Shown: piece after piece, positions 48,210 through 57,534 of the stretch
How positions within the stretch are numbered: position 1 is the first letter of the stretch
Layout: each line of letters starts with the position of its first letter
From: Flammeovirgaceae bacterium UBA4465
GTDB taxonomy: Bacteria; Bacteroidota; Bacteroidia; Cytophagales; Cyclobacteriaceae
DNA length: 64,000 bases
Direction: 5' to 3'
Assembly: GCA_905182375.1 (NCBI GenBank)
Contig: CAJJBF010000001.1
Span: 186,001 to 250,000, forward strand
Notes under the pieces: model-generated
The model's input: the letters and a program-made list of their open reading frames with translations, nothing else
What the model was told of the DNA's origin: nothing
Databases searched by the model: none
Made by a program: the position numbers and the translations under genes

Positions 48210-49409
48210 CTATTGCTTTAACCATCTTTCAGGATCAAGTTTTTTTTTATCTCGCCAAACTTCAAAATGCAATTGCGTTATTCCTGCGTTATTCGTGTGT
48301 ACTTTTCCAATCAAATCACCTGTCTGTAATACTTGCCCCTGCTTGACTTCGACACTTTTTAATTTGGAATAAACGGTATAATAATTTCCATGTTTAATAA
48401 TAACGACATTATTTTGACCGGGAACGAATGCTTTAACTCTTACCTCTCCCTCAAACACTACTGCTACATTTTCATCCCTTTGCGTCTGAATATCTATACC
48501 TGTGTTATTGATACTTACATTTTTTAAAATTGGATCTCTTTGTAGTCCAAATCTTAAGGAAATAAATCCAGTCTTAACAGGCCAAGAGAGCTTTCTCATT
48601 TGATCCTCAAATTTCCCAGTCAGCTCCTTAGCTCGTTCTTTTTGTCCTGAAGATATTTTCTTTTCTGTTTCTAGTTCAATCTTAATTAAACTAGCAATCA
48701 AGTCATCCAATTTTTTTATCGATTGCTTTCGCACAGTCATCTCTTTCCTCAGCGATGCCTCATTTTTTGTCAATTGGGCAATGAGTTTAGTTTTCCCTTT
48801 TTTGAGACTAATGAGTCGATTACTCTCCGCTGATTTGCTCTTGATTACTAGCCGCAAGTCTGATGTTCTTTGCTCCTCTACCTTCTGTTGAGCGATCAGC
48901 TCTTCTTTAGTTTCTGCTATTTGATCAGATTGCCTTTTACGGGCCTCGGTATATTGTTCCATATATTTCAACCGCATATAGAATTGAGTAAAAGAATTTG
49001 ATGCAAATAGAAATGAGATAAAATTATACCTATTTTTAGATTTATAAGATTTATAAATCATGGCTGCATACTCATCTTTCATCGATTTTAAATACAAATC
49101 AATATCACTAATAATGGACTCCAATTCCAGTATTTCATTGGTGATCAAATCAACCTCTTCATCTAAAGTCCTCAATAGCTTTTGACGGGAATGAATTTGA
49201 TTTTCCAATGCCCTCAATTGACCTAAAGTAGCCGTTTTTTTGTCTTTTGTTTGTCCGAGAATCTTTTCAGCTTCTGTTATTTTTTTGATATTTTCAATCC
49301 GTTCTAACTCTAACTGTTTTTTGTCTTTTTGACCAACAGCCGTTAGAGATGCTGACATTAATATGAACAGAAAAATAAAATCAGTCCTTAAGAAACTTTG
49401 CTGGAACAT
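48210..49409 (-). CDS. EnvC-like murein hydrolase activator (degenerate LytM/M23 domain)
   Basis: From ATG 49409 the protein has 399 residues: a signal peptide (FIFLFILMSASLTAVGQ), long coiled coils from about 25 to 265, and a C-terminal LytM/M23 fold. In active M23 enzymes zinc is held by HxxxD and HxH. Here the corresponding stretches read NNTGIDI and QLHFEVW, so two of the ligand histidines are missing. That pattern fits EnvC-type activators of cell-wall amidases rather than an active endopeptidase. The longer open frame upstream lies inside the DUF4292 gene; ATG 49409 overlaps it by 29 bases and gives a normal signal peptide. Confidence 0.85.
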   Translation of the reverse strand: MFQQSFLRTDFIFLFILMSASLTAVGQKDKKQLELERIENIKKITEAEKILGQTKDKKTATLGQLRALENQIHSRQKLLRTLDEEVDLITNEILELESIISDIDLYLKSMKDEYAAMIYKSYKSKNRYNFISFLFASNSFTQFYMRLKYMEQYTEARKRQSDQIAETKEELIAQQKVEEQRTSDLRLVIKSKSAESNRLISLKKGKTKLIAQLTKNEASLRKEMTVRKQSIKKLDDLIASLIKIELETEKKISSGQKERAKELTGKFEDQMRKLSWPVKTGFISLRFGLQRDPILKNVSINNTGIDIQTQRDENVAVVFEGEVRVKAFVPGQNNVVIIKHGNYYTVYSKLKSVEVKQGQVLQTGDLIGKVHTNNAGITQLHFEVWRDKKKLDPERWLKQ

Positions 49410-50124
49410 TGAATGGAAACTTAAGCGTTTTATCAGGTAAATTAGCCGATTTAATATTAATGTCAATCTCTTTAGTCGGTTGCCTTTCTTCAAAAAATGT
49501 AAGTACTAACTTCATATAATAAGGCAAGAGCGCCCGCTCGTTTAATTGAGTAAAATCTCCGTAATTTATGACCATTTCATACTTGGCTGTAGAATTTCTA
49601 ACAGAAATTTTTTCTATTTTATTAGATTGATCTCCAATAAAATTTCTAATAAAAAGCGGTCCATCATTTTGCTCATAAAGGACTCTTCCATTTTCTTTAT
49701 TTGTCACCAGTTTTTTATTTGATGACAATGGGTTACCCAGCATAATGGCTTGAATCCATTTAAAATTCAATTTAATCCCATAAAAATTATTGAACTCACT
49801 GTAGCTAGACTTCATGTATTTATGCGCCATCCGATCAATTAAAAAAACTGAATCGGTAGTTAATTTTAGCCTAAGTACTTCAACGCCCAAGCCTGGTGAA
49901 ATCGAAATCCAAATTAAGCTATCATACTTAATCCTAAGATTAGCAACCGCAGATAGTTTTTGGTCCCCACTGTTATAATTTAATTTGGCCTTAGCTGCAA
50001 AATAGTCAAATTTAAATGTATTGATCTCTATATTCTCTTGTTTCGAATGAATCAATTTTTTATTACAACTCGTGAATACCCCAAGGATCAATACGATACT
50101 AATATATCTAATCATGGATCTCAC
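49381..50124 (-). CDS. DUF4292 lipoprotein
   Basis: This 247-residue protein has a signal peptide with a lipobox (VFTSC, Cys at about residue 19) and a beta-rich body with FDYFAAKAKLNY, KYDSLIWISISPGLGVEVLRL, TTDSVFLIDRMAHKY and DFTQLNERALLPYYMKL. This matches the DUF4292 family, which is thought to have a LolA/LolB-like fold. A role in outer-membrane lipoprotein or lipid handling is inference. It overlaps the TPR gene upstream by 17 bases and the EnvC-like gene downstream by 29. ATG codon 4 is an alternative start. Confidence 0.8.
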   Translation of the reverse strand: MRSMIRYISIVLILGVFTSCNKKLIHSKQENIEINTFKFDYFAAKAKLNYNSGDQKLSAVANLRIKYDSLIWISISPGLGVEVLRLKLTTDSVFLIDRMAHKYMKSSYSEFNNFYGIKLNFKWIQAIMLGNPLSSNKKLVTNKENGRVLYEQNDGPLFIRNFIGDQSNKIEKISVRNSTAKYEMVINYGDFTQLNERALLPYYMKLVLTFFEERQPTKEIDINIKSANLPDKTLKFPFNVPAKFLKD

Positions 50125-51793
50125 TATTTGTAATTTTTAATCCTATTGAATCAGTGGTTCCTCCAAGTTCTTTAGCTCTTATCCACTGAGTCAAAGCTTC
50201 CTTAAATTTACCGAGCTCAAAAAGCACATCGCCATAATGTTCTATGACAGTTCCATTTTCATCTATCAAAGCAGCTTTTTTTAAATAAATTTCAGCTTCT
50301 TCATATTGCTTCATTGTGTAAAGCACCCAACCATAAGTATCTAAATAAGTGGCGTTTTCAGGATACTTCTGGATCAACTTTTTAGCCATCTCTTGTGCTT
50401 TCAACAGTTGCTGATTACGCAAGCAAAGAAAATAGCTGTAATTATTCAACACATGTTCGTTACTTGGATTGAGTTCAAGCGCTTTTTCGTAGGCCTCATC
50501 GGATTGAGTGTGTTGCTCTAAGGCATTGTGCGCATCACCGAGTTGTGCATAAAAAAATTCAAGTAAATTGGGATCTCCAACATATTTTCTTCCGTAACTT
50601 AAAAAACGTATAGCCATTTCAAACTCTTTTTTAGAATAATAAGCTACGCCATTGTAAAAATACAATAATGCTTGATTAGGGTAGCGCTCCAAAGCTTGAT
50701 CACAATGCAGTATCACACTATCATATTCAAGATTGTGCAATTCCATAGAGATTACCTGCTGCCAAACTTTATAATCTGCACCCTCAATTGCGATGGCCTT
50801 TCTATAACGTAAAAGTGCCTCAGTCGCTTCACCGAGTTTTAAGTAGACGTCTCCTACAAAAGCAAGTGCCTCAAATTGTGCTGGATAAATTTCTAGTAAT
50901 TGTTCGAGTAACTCCTTCAATGATGCCGTAAATGATGTCTTTTCAATCAATACCTCTAATAGTTGAATTTTTGCCAACAGCGGTGCTTCTTGAGAGAAAA
51001 AACCTTCTTTTAAAAAAATCATGGCTTTATCATAATCTTTTTGCTGAAGGGCAATTTGAGAAATCAACAATTTGGCATTGGGATCATCCCATGCTAATAA
51101 TCTAATCATGGCCTGATCATAGGCTTTATTCATGATTAATATGGAGCATAGCTCAAGCAAATATCTGGTCTCATCAGGTGCCTGAGCAATTAATCGCTCC
51201 CAGTCTTTCTCCAGCGCATCCATGTCGTTTTTTTGAAGGTATATTTTTTGCCGTTCACGCATGATATTCTCAGAGATTCCAAATAATTGTTGCCCTTTTT
51301 CATAAGCTTCAAGTGCCTCATTCCATTTCTTTTGAAATTGGTAGAGCGCACCAAGGTCAAAATAGTATTGTTGATTTCCCGGCAGATCAATAAGTTTTGT
51401 GTAAACCTCCACCAAGTCCGCATATCTATTGAGGGAACTGAGTATATCGCCTTTAAATATGAGATAAAATTTATTCTCAGCATCTAAGGCAATGGCTCGA
51501 TTTATATGGATCAGGGCCGCTTCCGATGCGTTAAAAATCATATCAAGCTCAGCCAATTTGAAGTACACTACAGCGTTATTTGGCTCTAGTTGATTGGCTT
51601 GCTCAAAAGTAGTCCTTGCTGCTGGATAATTACCTAAAATAAGGAGTCTGCTCCCCTCAATAATTAGGGTTTCAGTACGCAAAGTCAACCCTTTAGATGC
51701 GGTATTCTCTGGAGCATTATTCTTCTTTTTCCGCTGTGCAGATAGGGAACATAAAAGACAAGTTAACAAGCAAACAAAAATGGTAAACCTCAT
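50108..51793 (-). CDS. Secreted TPR-repeat protein
   Basis: The 561-residue chain has a signal peptide (FVCLLTCLLCSLSAQ) followed by about 14 TPR repeats. Examples are YPAARTTFEQANQLEPNNAV, WNEALEAYEKGQQLFG, ATEALLRYRKAIAIEG, HTQSDEAYEKALELNPSNEH and YEEAEIYLKKAALIDENG. It would be a periplasmic scaffold. The order TPR-DUF4292-EnvC-like recurs in Bacteroidota as far as I recall, which hints at a joint task at the cell wall or outer membrane. A specific partner cannot be named. Confidence 0.85.
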   Translation of the reverse strand: MRFTIFVCLLTCLLCSLSAQRKKKNNAPENTASKGLTLRTETLIIEGSRLLILGNYPAARTTFEQANQLEPNNAVVYFKLAELDMIFNASEAALIHINRAIALDAENKFYLIFKGDILSSLNRYADLVEVYTKLIDLPGNQQYYFDLGALYQFQKKWNEALEAYEKGQQLFGISENIMRERQKIYLQKNDMDALEKDWERLIAQAPDETRYLLELCSILIMNKAYDQAMIRLLAWDDPNAKLLISQIALQQKDYDKAMIFLKEGFFSQEAPLLAKIQLLEVLIEKTSFTASLKELLEQLLEIYPAQFEALAFVGDVYLKLGEATEALLRYRKAIAIEGADYKVWQQVISMELHNLEYDSVILHCDQALERYPNQALLYFYNGVAYYSKKEFEMAIRFLSYGRKYVGDPNLLEFFYAQLGDAHNALEQHTQSDEAYEKALELNPSNEHVLNNYSYFLCLRNQQLLKAQEMAKKLIQKYPENATYLDTYGWVLYTMKQYEEAEIYLKKAALIDENGTVIEHYGDVLFELGKFKEALTQWIRAKELGGTTDSIGLKITNSEIHD

Positions 51794-51874
51794 GTTCTAC
51801 TAATAGGATAAATTTTGTTCTAGTCCGAAACTACGGTGGCATAAAATGTAGGTAAAACCAAATCAGCGACAAAC

Positions 51875-53371
51875 TTAATGATATTCAATTTCTTTATTAC
51901 TAGACTTTATTTCTATCCAATAAACAAGACCCAAATAAAAACCTACCAAAGCCAATCCCAAGCCATATCTACTCAACAATGAAAGTTCCAAATTTACAAT
52001 CATAGCCGTTGCTAATACCGCATAAATGAAATAAAAACATCCTTTGGATAATTGGTATTTGATGGGGAAATAGCGTTTTCCTATGAAATAACTTAGTAAA
52101 GTCATGAAGAACCAAGAAATTAGGGACGCCCAAGCACTGCCCATAAAACCTAATATGGGAATCAATGAAACATTCAGAATGATGGTAATGATCGCTCCTA
52201 ACACACTAATTATAGCCCCTATTCTGGTATTATCCGTCAGTTTGTACCAAACGGAAAGATTAAAAAATATCCCCATTAAAAGGCCTGAACCCAGCAATAC
52301 CGGAACGATGATTAACCCGTCCAAATAAGGACTATGGGCTCCAAATACCAACTGAGCAATTTCAGGTAACATTAGAGAAATAACCATCCAACTTAGCCCA
52401 CCAAAAATAATGAACCCATTCATGGCACTCGCATAGAGTTGCTTAGAGTTGGTTTCATGGGCATGGTTAAAGAAAAAAGGTTCAAAAGCAAATTTATAAG
52501 CCTGCACGGCCAAGGCCATAAAAATAGACAGCTTAAAGCACGCACCAAAAACGCCTAAGGCAGCTGTATTACTCAAGTCAGGATAAAATCCTTTTGGCAA
52601 CAAATATTTTAAAGATTGCCTTGAGAACATTTCGTTGATGACTCCTGCTAATTGTAAAATCACTAAGGGCGTAGCATAAGCCAAAAATGGCTTCAACATA
52701 TTCATTGAAAAAGTGAATTTAAGCCTCAAAAATGCGCCAGAAAAAAGCAGTAGATAAATTGAGTTTGCCATTAAATTAGATAAAAAAATATGTCCCGCAC
52801 CCAACTCTGGGAAATAAATTACTGCTAAAAGGGAATTAGGATCTTGAGTGACCTGCACCGGTAAATAAACTATAAAGAATAAGTTCAGACCAATGTTTAG
52901 GCCAATATTCAACAACTTAAATGCTGCAAACTTTTTGCCTTCTCTTAAAATCCTGAGTCTTGCGAAGGGTATAGCAGCCATTGCGTCTAAGGATAGAATC
53001 AGCGCGCACCACGAAATGAGGTAACCTTTACCCTCATATTGTAATAATAAGGCAAGGTCCTCAGCAAAAAAAATCAAAATGGATCCCAAAAAAAGACAAT
53101 TCAGAAAAATCATAACGACCGCTAAATCAAAATAATTTTGATCTGTTTGTTTTTGTTGACTCGAAAACCTGAAATAAGTGGTTTCAAATCCTAACGTATA
53201 AATGATATTAAATAGCGCAATAAAAGCAAATAATTCAACGACAATCGCATACTCACTTGGCTTAAAGTAAACGACATAAAGAGGCACTAAAAGCCAATTC
53301 AATAATCGCCCTAAGATGCTACTTACACCATAAATGGCCGTATCTCCAACAAGTCTTTTTAACTGTTTCAA
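51875..53371 (-). CDS. Oligosaccharide flippase family protein (MOP/Wzx-like)
   Basis: This 498-residue polytopic membrane protein has about 14 hydrophobic segments. The N-terminus, LVGDTAIYGVSSILGRLLNWLLVPLY, is a hallmark of polysaccharide-export flippases of the MOP superfamily. Such proteins flip lipid-linked sugar units across the inner membrane. No glycosyltransferase genes are nearby, so the cargo is unclear and MurJ-like lipid II transport is an alternative. The enoyl-CoA hydratase gene ends 3 bases upstream and the TPR gene starts 81 bases downstream. Confidence 0.85.
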   Translation of the reverse strand: MKQLKRLVGDTAIYGVSSILGRLLNWLLVPLYVVYFKPSEYAIVVELFAFIALFNIIYTLGFETTYFRFSSQQKQTDQNYFDLAVVMIFLNCLFLGSILIFFAEDLALLLQYEGKGYLISWCALILSLDAMAAIPFARLRILREGKKFAAFKLLNIGLNIGLNLFFIVYLPVQVTQDPNSLLAVIYFPELGAGHIFLSNLMANSIYLLLFSGAFLRLKFTFSMNMLKPFLAYATPLVILQLAGVINEMFSRQSLKYLLPKGFYPDLSNTAALGVFGACFKLSIFMALAVQAYKFAFEPFFFNHAHETNSKQLYASAMNGFIIFGGLSWMVISLMLPEIAQLVFGAHSPYLDGLIIVPVLLGSGLLMGIFFNLSVWYKLTDNTRIGAIISVLGAIITIILNVSLIPILGFMGSAWASLISWFFMTLLSYFIGKRYFPIKYQLSKGCFYFIYAVLATAMIVNLELSLLSRYGLGLALVGFYLGLVYWIEIKSSNKEIEYH

Positions 53372-53374
53372 AAA

Positions 53375-54157
53375 TTAAGTGCCTCTGAAATTTGGCTTTC
53401 TTTTTTCAATAAAAGCACTAGAACCTTCCTTAAAATCTTCGGTTTTACAAGCGCTCGCAAACGCTGCCGCCTCCATCTGGTAACCATCTGCATTTTGATT
53501 AAATACCGCATTGGCACAAGCAATAACTCCTCCAATAGCCCGAGGTGCCTTGGCCATTATTCTTTGTAGCAAAGTGTGCGCTTTGGCCAATGCTTCCAAC
53601 TTATCTTTCGCCACATGATTAACCAAGCCCATTTGAAATGCTTGATGAGCATCTATCATATCACCGGTCATCATCAGCTCAAGGGATCGGCCTTTGCCAA
53701 CTAATTGAGTCAACCTTTGCGTTCCTCCATACCCGGGGATAATTCCCAAATTTACTTCCGGCTGGCCAAACTTCGCCTCCTCTGAGGCCACTCTAATATG
53801 ACATGCCATCGCCAGCTCACAGCCACCCCCCAATGCAAATCCATTGACTACGGCTATGATAGGTTTGTGACAATTTTCAATTAATGAAAAAATGGCCTGT
53901 CCATGCGCTGAAAACTTGTGCGCATCCGATTCATTTAATTTTTGAAACTCTGATATATCTGCCCCAGCCACAAACGCTTTGGTTCCTGCTCCAGTAATAA
54001 TCGCTGCTTTCACTTCAGAATTTTGGGATAGCGCACCTATGACGTTCTTTATTTCGTCCAATGTCGCTCCATTTAAAGCATTTAATTTTGCTTCTCTACT
54101 TATCTCGATAGTAATAATTCCCTCGGAAAGCGTGGTTTCAAGATTTTTGTATAACAT
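53375..54157 (-). CDS. Enoyl-CoA hydratase/isomerase family protein
   Basis: This crotonase-fold enzyme of 260 residues probably hydrates trans-2-enoyl-CoA in beta-oxidation. The two oxyanion-hole segments are AFVAGADISEF and ALGGGCELAMACHIRVA. The catalytic Glu pair is represented by CELAMAC and by QPEVNLGIIPGYGGTQRL. The start is taken at ATG 54157 (MLYKNLETTLSEG), the usual N-terminus; the upstream extension of 16 codons has no family character. It could act with the acyl-CoA dehydrogenase at 1.4 kb. Confidence 0.9.
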   Translation of the reverse strand: MLYKNLETTLSEGIITIEISREAKLNALNGATLDEIKNVIGALSQNSEVKAAIITGAGTKAFVAGADISEFQKLNESDAHKFSAHGQAIFSLIENCHKPIIAVVNGFALGGGCELAMACHIRVASEEAKFGQPEVNLGIIPGYGGTQRLTQLVGKGRSLELMMTGDMIDAHQAFQMGLVNHVAKDKLEALAKAHTLLQRIMAKAPRAIGGVIACANAVFNQNADGYQMEAAAFASACKTEDFKEGSSAFIEKRKPNFRGT

Positions 54158-54237
54158 ATTGATGTAAATTTTTATCCAACCTCTTTTTAAATGAGATTCG
54201 GTCAACCAAAATTAAACAATCTATTTATGTACGAAAA

Positions 54238-55173
54238 CTATTTTTTCATACGCAGAGCTGAAATCATCTCAGCAGTTATTTGAGCCAAAGTATGGGCTTC
54301 TTTCCACCCCCAGTCTGAGCGGGCAGGTTGGTCGTCAATACTTCTTGGCCAAGTTTCAGCGATCAACTGCCGGTAATCCGGTTTGTATTGCACTTGTAAA
54401 CCACTGATATGCTTTTTTATTTCAGCGGTCAATTCTGCTGGAGAAAAAGAGGTTGCATTTAAATTGTAACTGGTTCTAATACTCAGCTTTTGAGAAGATG
54501 CCTCCATCAGCATTAAAGTCCCTCTTACCGCATCATCGATGTACATCATGGGCAAAGAGGCATCGGCATTTAAAAAACAATCATAAGGTATTCCTGAAAT
54601 CGCTTTAAAGAAAATATCAATGGCATAATCTGTCGTTCCACCTCCAGGCTGTACTTTATGACTGATTAGACCCGGATATCTAATGCTCCTTACATCCACA
54701 CCAAATTTTTCAAAATAATATTGACACCATTTTTCACCTGCTAATTTACTGATTCCATAGACCGTAGAGGGGTTTGTCAATGCATTTTGATCGGTATGAT
54801 CTTTGGGAGTATCCCTACCAAAAACCGCAATAGAGCTGGGCCAAAAAATACGCTCAATAACTCCTTTCCTCCCGAGCTCAAGCACATTAAGTAAGGTTTT
54901 CATGTTTACCTCCCAAGATGAAATAGGATTTAGCTCTCCATTGGCAGATAAAATAGCAGCTAAATGATAAACATGATTAATCTCATGCTTTTCTACAATA
55001 GATGTTAAAATTATGGCATCTCTAGCATCTAACTTTTCAAAGTAGTTATCTGCATGTGACGGGTCATTTATATCCGAAGAGATCACATTTTTTGACCCGA
55101 ATTTATCTCTCAAAGCCGTGAGCAGTTCTATACCGAGTTGTCCATTTGATCCAATTACTAATATTTTTTTCAT
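54238..55173 (-). CDS. L-threonine 3-dehydrogenase, short-chain (epimerase-like) type
   Basis: This NAD-dependent enzyme of 311 residues oxidises L-threonine to 2-amino-3-ketobutyrate. It has the Rossmann motif ILVIGSNGQLG, HLAAILSANGE, the catalytic YGISKLAGEKW (YxxxK), and RYPGLISHKVQPGGGTTDYAIDIF, which separates SDR-type threonine dehydrogenases from UDP-sugar epimerases. The divergent kbl gene, encoding the next step, supports the call. It is unrelated to the zinc-dependent Tdh of E. coli. Confidence 0.88.
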   Translation of the reverse strand: MKKILVIGSNGQLGIELLTALRDKFGSKNVISSDINDPSHADNYFEKLDARDAIILTSIVEKHEINHVYHLAAILSANGELNPISSWEVNMKTLLNVLELGRKGVIERIFWPSSIAVFGRDTPKDHTDQNALTNPSTVYGISKLAGEKWCQYYFEKFGVDVRSIRYPGLISHKVQPGGGTTDYAIDIFFKAISGIPYDCFLNADASLPMMYIDDAVRGTLMLMEASSQKLSIRTSYNLNATSFSPAELTAEIKKHISGLQVQYKPDYRQLIAETWPRSIDDQPARSDWGWKEAHTLAQITAEMISALRMKK

Positions 55174-55263
55174 AGGGTGTAATAGTCACTAATTAGAATT
55201 GAGGTAAAAATAGGTTAAGAAATTACCATTATTAATAAACGTTTAAGAATTAACTTTGAAATA

Positions 55264-55461
55264 ATGAGTGATTTCCATCTTTATCTAATCTCAAAAAAAA
55301 TAGATCCTTCTGCATTTGAGCAAGGGGAAAAACCCCTTTATCAAGAGTTTGAAAGGGCTTTTACCCACATCCATCCAACTAGTTTTACCGCTCAAAAGCT
55401 TTTTCTATTAAATAAATTGAGGAGGAAGTTTTTATACGAAAAGCCAGAAATTCTCAAATAA
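55264..55461 (+). CDS. Small hypothetical protein
   Basis: This 65-residue protein begins MSDFHLYLISKKIDPSAFEQGE and has a basic C-terminus with AQKLFLLNKLRRKFL. It has no signal or membrane segment. I recall similar short proteins with the FxxxL..KKIDP and QKxFLxNxLRR patterns in Bacteroidota, but of no known function. A TAACTTTG (55251-55258) lies just before the start, and kbl begins 39 bases after its stop, so it may be the first gene of a kbl transcript. Confidence 0.65.
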   Translation: MSDFHLYLISKKIDPSAFEQGEKPLYQEFERAFTHIHPTSFTAQKLFLLNKLRRKFLYEKPEILK

Positions 55462-55500
55462 TACCTTGTTTTACTGATGACTTCAATTAACCCCTGAAAG

Positions 55501-56688
55501 ATGTATACCCCCCTGAAATTAAAATTAGAGAAAGAAATTCAAGAAATCACAGATGCCGGCCTGTATAAAAAAGAGCGCATCATTACCTCTCCGCAAAGTG
55601 CTCTTATTCGTCTTGAAGATGGTCGGGAAGTTATTAATTTCTGTGCCAACAATTATTTAGGTCTCTCCTCACATCCCGACATTTTATCTGCTGCCAAGCA
55701 AACCATTGATACCCATGGCTTTGGTCTGTCCTCTGTTCGATTTATTTGCGGCACCCAAGACATCCATAAAGAATTAGAAACTAAAATATCTACCTTCTTG
55801 GGCATGGAGGATACCATTCTTTATGCGGCTGCTTTCGATGCTAATGGAGGTCTTTTCGAGCCCTTGTTGGGCCCTGAAGATGCCATCATTTCAGATGAAT
55901 TGAATCATGCGTCCCTAATCGACGGCATCCGACTTTGTAAGGCAGAAAGGTATCGCTACCGCCATAACAATATGGATGATCTTGAATCTAAGTTAATAGA
56001 AGCCGCTCCTTCAAAAATCAAGATGATAGTAACTGATGGTGTATTCTCTATGGATGGAACGATCGCCCAACTTGATAAAATATGTAGGCTTGCTGAAAAA
56101 TACAATGCATTGGTGATGACGGATGACTGCCATGCTACAGGTTTTATAGGCAAAACAGGTAGAGGCGTTCATGAACATTGTGCCGTTATGGACAAAGTTG
56201 ATATCATCACAGGCACCTTAGGTAAAGCATTAGGTGGAGCTTCCGGTGGATTTACTTCGGGTAAAAAAGAAATCATTGAGCTATTAAGGCAGCGATCTAG
56301 ACCTTACCTTTTCTCCAATACCTTAGCTCCCTCTATTGTTGGCGCCTCCCTTGCCGTCATTTCATTACTTTCCGAATCTACCACACTAAGGGATCAACTG
56401 GCCAAAAATACGGCCTATTTTAGATCAAAAATGACCGCTGCGGGGTTTGATATAAAACCGGGTACACACCCTATCGTGCCCATTATGCTATACGACGCTC
56501 AACTCTCTCAAACAATGGCTTCTGAATTACTAGAAGTAGGCATTTATGTCATAGGGTTTTATTTTCCTGTAGTCCCAAAAAATCAGGCACGCATCAGGGT
56601 ACAACTGTCTGCGGTGCACACGCAAGAAAACCTAGATATCGCCATTGATGCATTTATCAAAATTGGTGAAAATCTTAAAATTGTCTGA
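55501..56688 (+). CDS. kbl: 2-amino-3-ketobutyrate coenzyme A ligase (glycine C-acetyltransferase)
   Basis: Kbl cleaves 2-amino-3-ketobutyrate with CoA to glycine and acetyl-CoA, completing the threonine dehydrogenase route. The 395-residue PLP enzyme has [63 protein letters not shown] and the PLP-lysine in [13 protein letters not shown]. These details match Kbl more closely than the related BioF or SPT. It is divergent from tdh and convergent with cdaA, whose stop is only 4 bases away. Confidence 0.95.
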   Translation: MYTPLKLKLEKEIQEITDAGLYKKERIITSPQSALIRLEDGREVINFCANNYLGLSSHPDILSAAKQTIDTHGFGLSSVRFICGTQDIHKELETKISTFLGMEDTILYAAAFDANGGLFEPLLGPEDAIISDELNHASLIDGIRLCKAERYRYRHNNMDDLESKLIEAAPSKIKMIVTDGVFSMDGTIAQLDKICRLAEKYNALVMTDDCHATGFIGKTGRGVHEHCAVMDKVDIITGTLGKALGGASGGFTSGKKEIIELLRQRSRPYLFSNTLAPSIVGASLAVISLLSESTTLRDQLAKNTAYFRSKMTAAGFDIKPGTHPIVPIMLYDAQLSQTMASELLEVGIYVIGFYFPVVPKNQARIRVQLSAVHTQENLDIAIDAFIKIGENLKIV

Positions 56689-56692
56689 AGAC

Positions 56693-57526
56693 CTAAGCTT
56701 CCTCCTCAACTACCACATTTTCAGCCTTTAAAATTGGATCTGTATCCGAAAAATATTCTTTGACTGATTGACGCAAAGCTTTGATCGATAAGTTTTCAAA
56801 AAGTATTCCATTTTGTGCTATAGATATTTGGCCCGTCTCTTCTGAAACAATCAATATCAAACTCTCTGTAGCTTCCGACATTCCAACGGCGGCGCGATGA
56901 CGCAGACCGAAATTTGCTGGGACATCCTCCCGCTCTGAAACGGGCAAAATACATCTTGCAGCAATGATTTTATCAGAGTAAATGATGACTGCTCCATCAT
57001 GCATAGGGCTTAATTTATTGAAGATTGCCATGATCAACCTTTTAGAAATCAAAGAATTCATAAGATCCCCACTGTCTGCATAAAACCTCAAGGGAGAATT
57101 TCTTGAGATGACCATCAAAGCACCAGTATTAGACGCCGCCAGTAGTTTGATGGCCTCAATCACAGGTATCATGTCTGTTTTCCCTATTTCCTTTTGCGTC
57201 CAAGAAGAAAATACTTGGCGAAAAAGATTAATGTCATTGATGACCGTCGTCTTCCCCAATAAAAGTAAAAACTTTCGTATCTCTTGTTGAAATAAAATGA
57301 CAGCAGCAAGTACTCCCACACCCATAAATTGACCTAAAATAGTTGATATGAGGTCCATATTCATGGCTTTGACCAAGAGATAAATTAAATATAAAAACAA
57401 AAATCCAACAAAAACCTTAACGGCAATACTCCCCTTCATCAACTTATAAACCTGAAACATCATAAAAGACACCAAAAGAATATCCAATAGGTCTACAAAT
57501 GAAATTTCTAAAAATCCAATGGTCAT
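56693..57526 (-). CDS. cdaA: Diadenylate cyclase CdaA
   Basis: CdaA makes cyclic di-AMP from two ATP. The 277-residue protein has an N-terminal membrane part of three helices (about 8-80) and a DisA_N catalytic domain with MHDGAVIIY (DGA motif) and GLRHRAAVGMSEATES (RHR motif), followed by VSEETGQIS. This is the classical CdaA layout. It lies 8 bases after folP on the same strand; in Firmicutes cdaA is tied to glmM, whereas in Bacteroidota the folP partner is typical as far as I recall. Confidence 0.93.
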   Translation of the reverse strand: MTIGFLEISFVDLLDILLVSFMMFQVYKLMKGSIAVKVFVGFLFLYLIYLLVKAMNMDLISTILGQFMGVGVLAAVILFQQEIRKFLLLLGKTTVINDINLFRQVFSSWTQKEIGKTDMIPVIEAIKLLAASNTGALMVISRNSPLRFYADSGDLMNSLISKRLIMAIFNKLSPMHDGAVIIYSDKIIAARCILPVSEREDVPANFGLRHRAAVGMSEATESLILIVSEETGQISIAQNGILFENLSIKALRQSVKEYFSDTDPILKAENVVVEEEA

Positions 57527-57534
57527 AAATCCAG

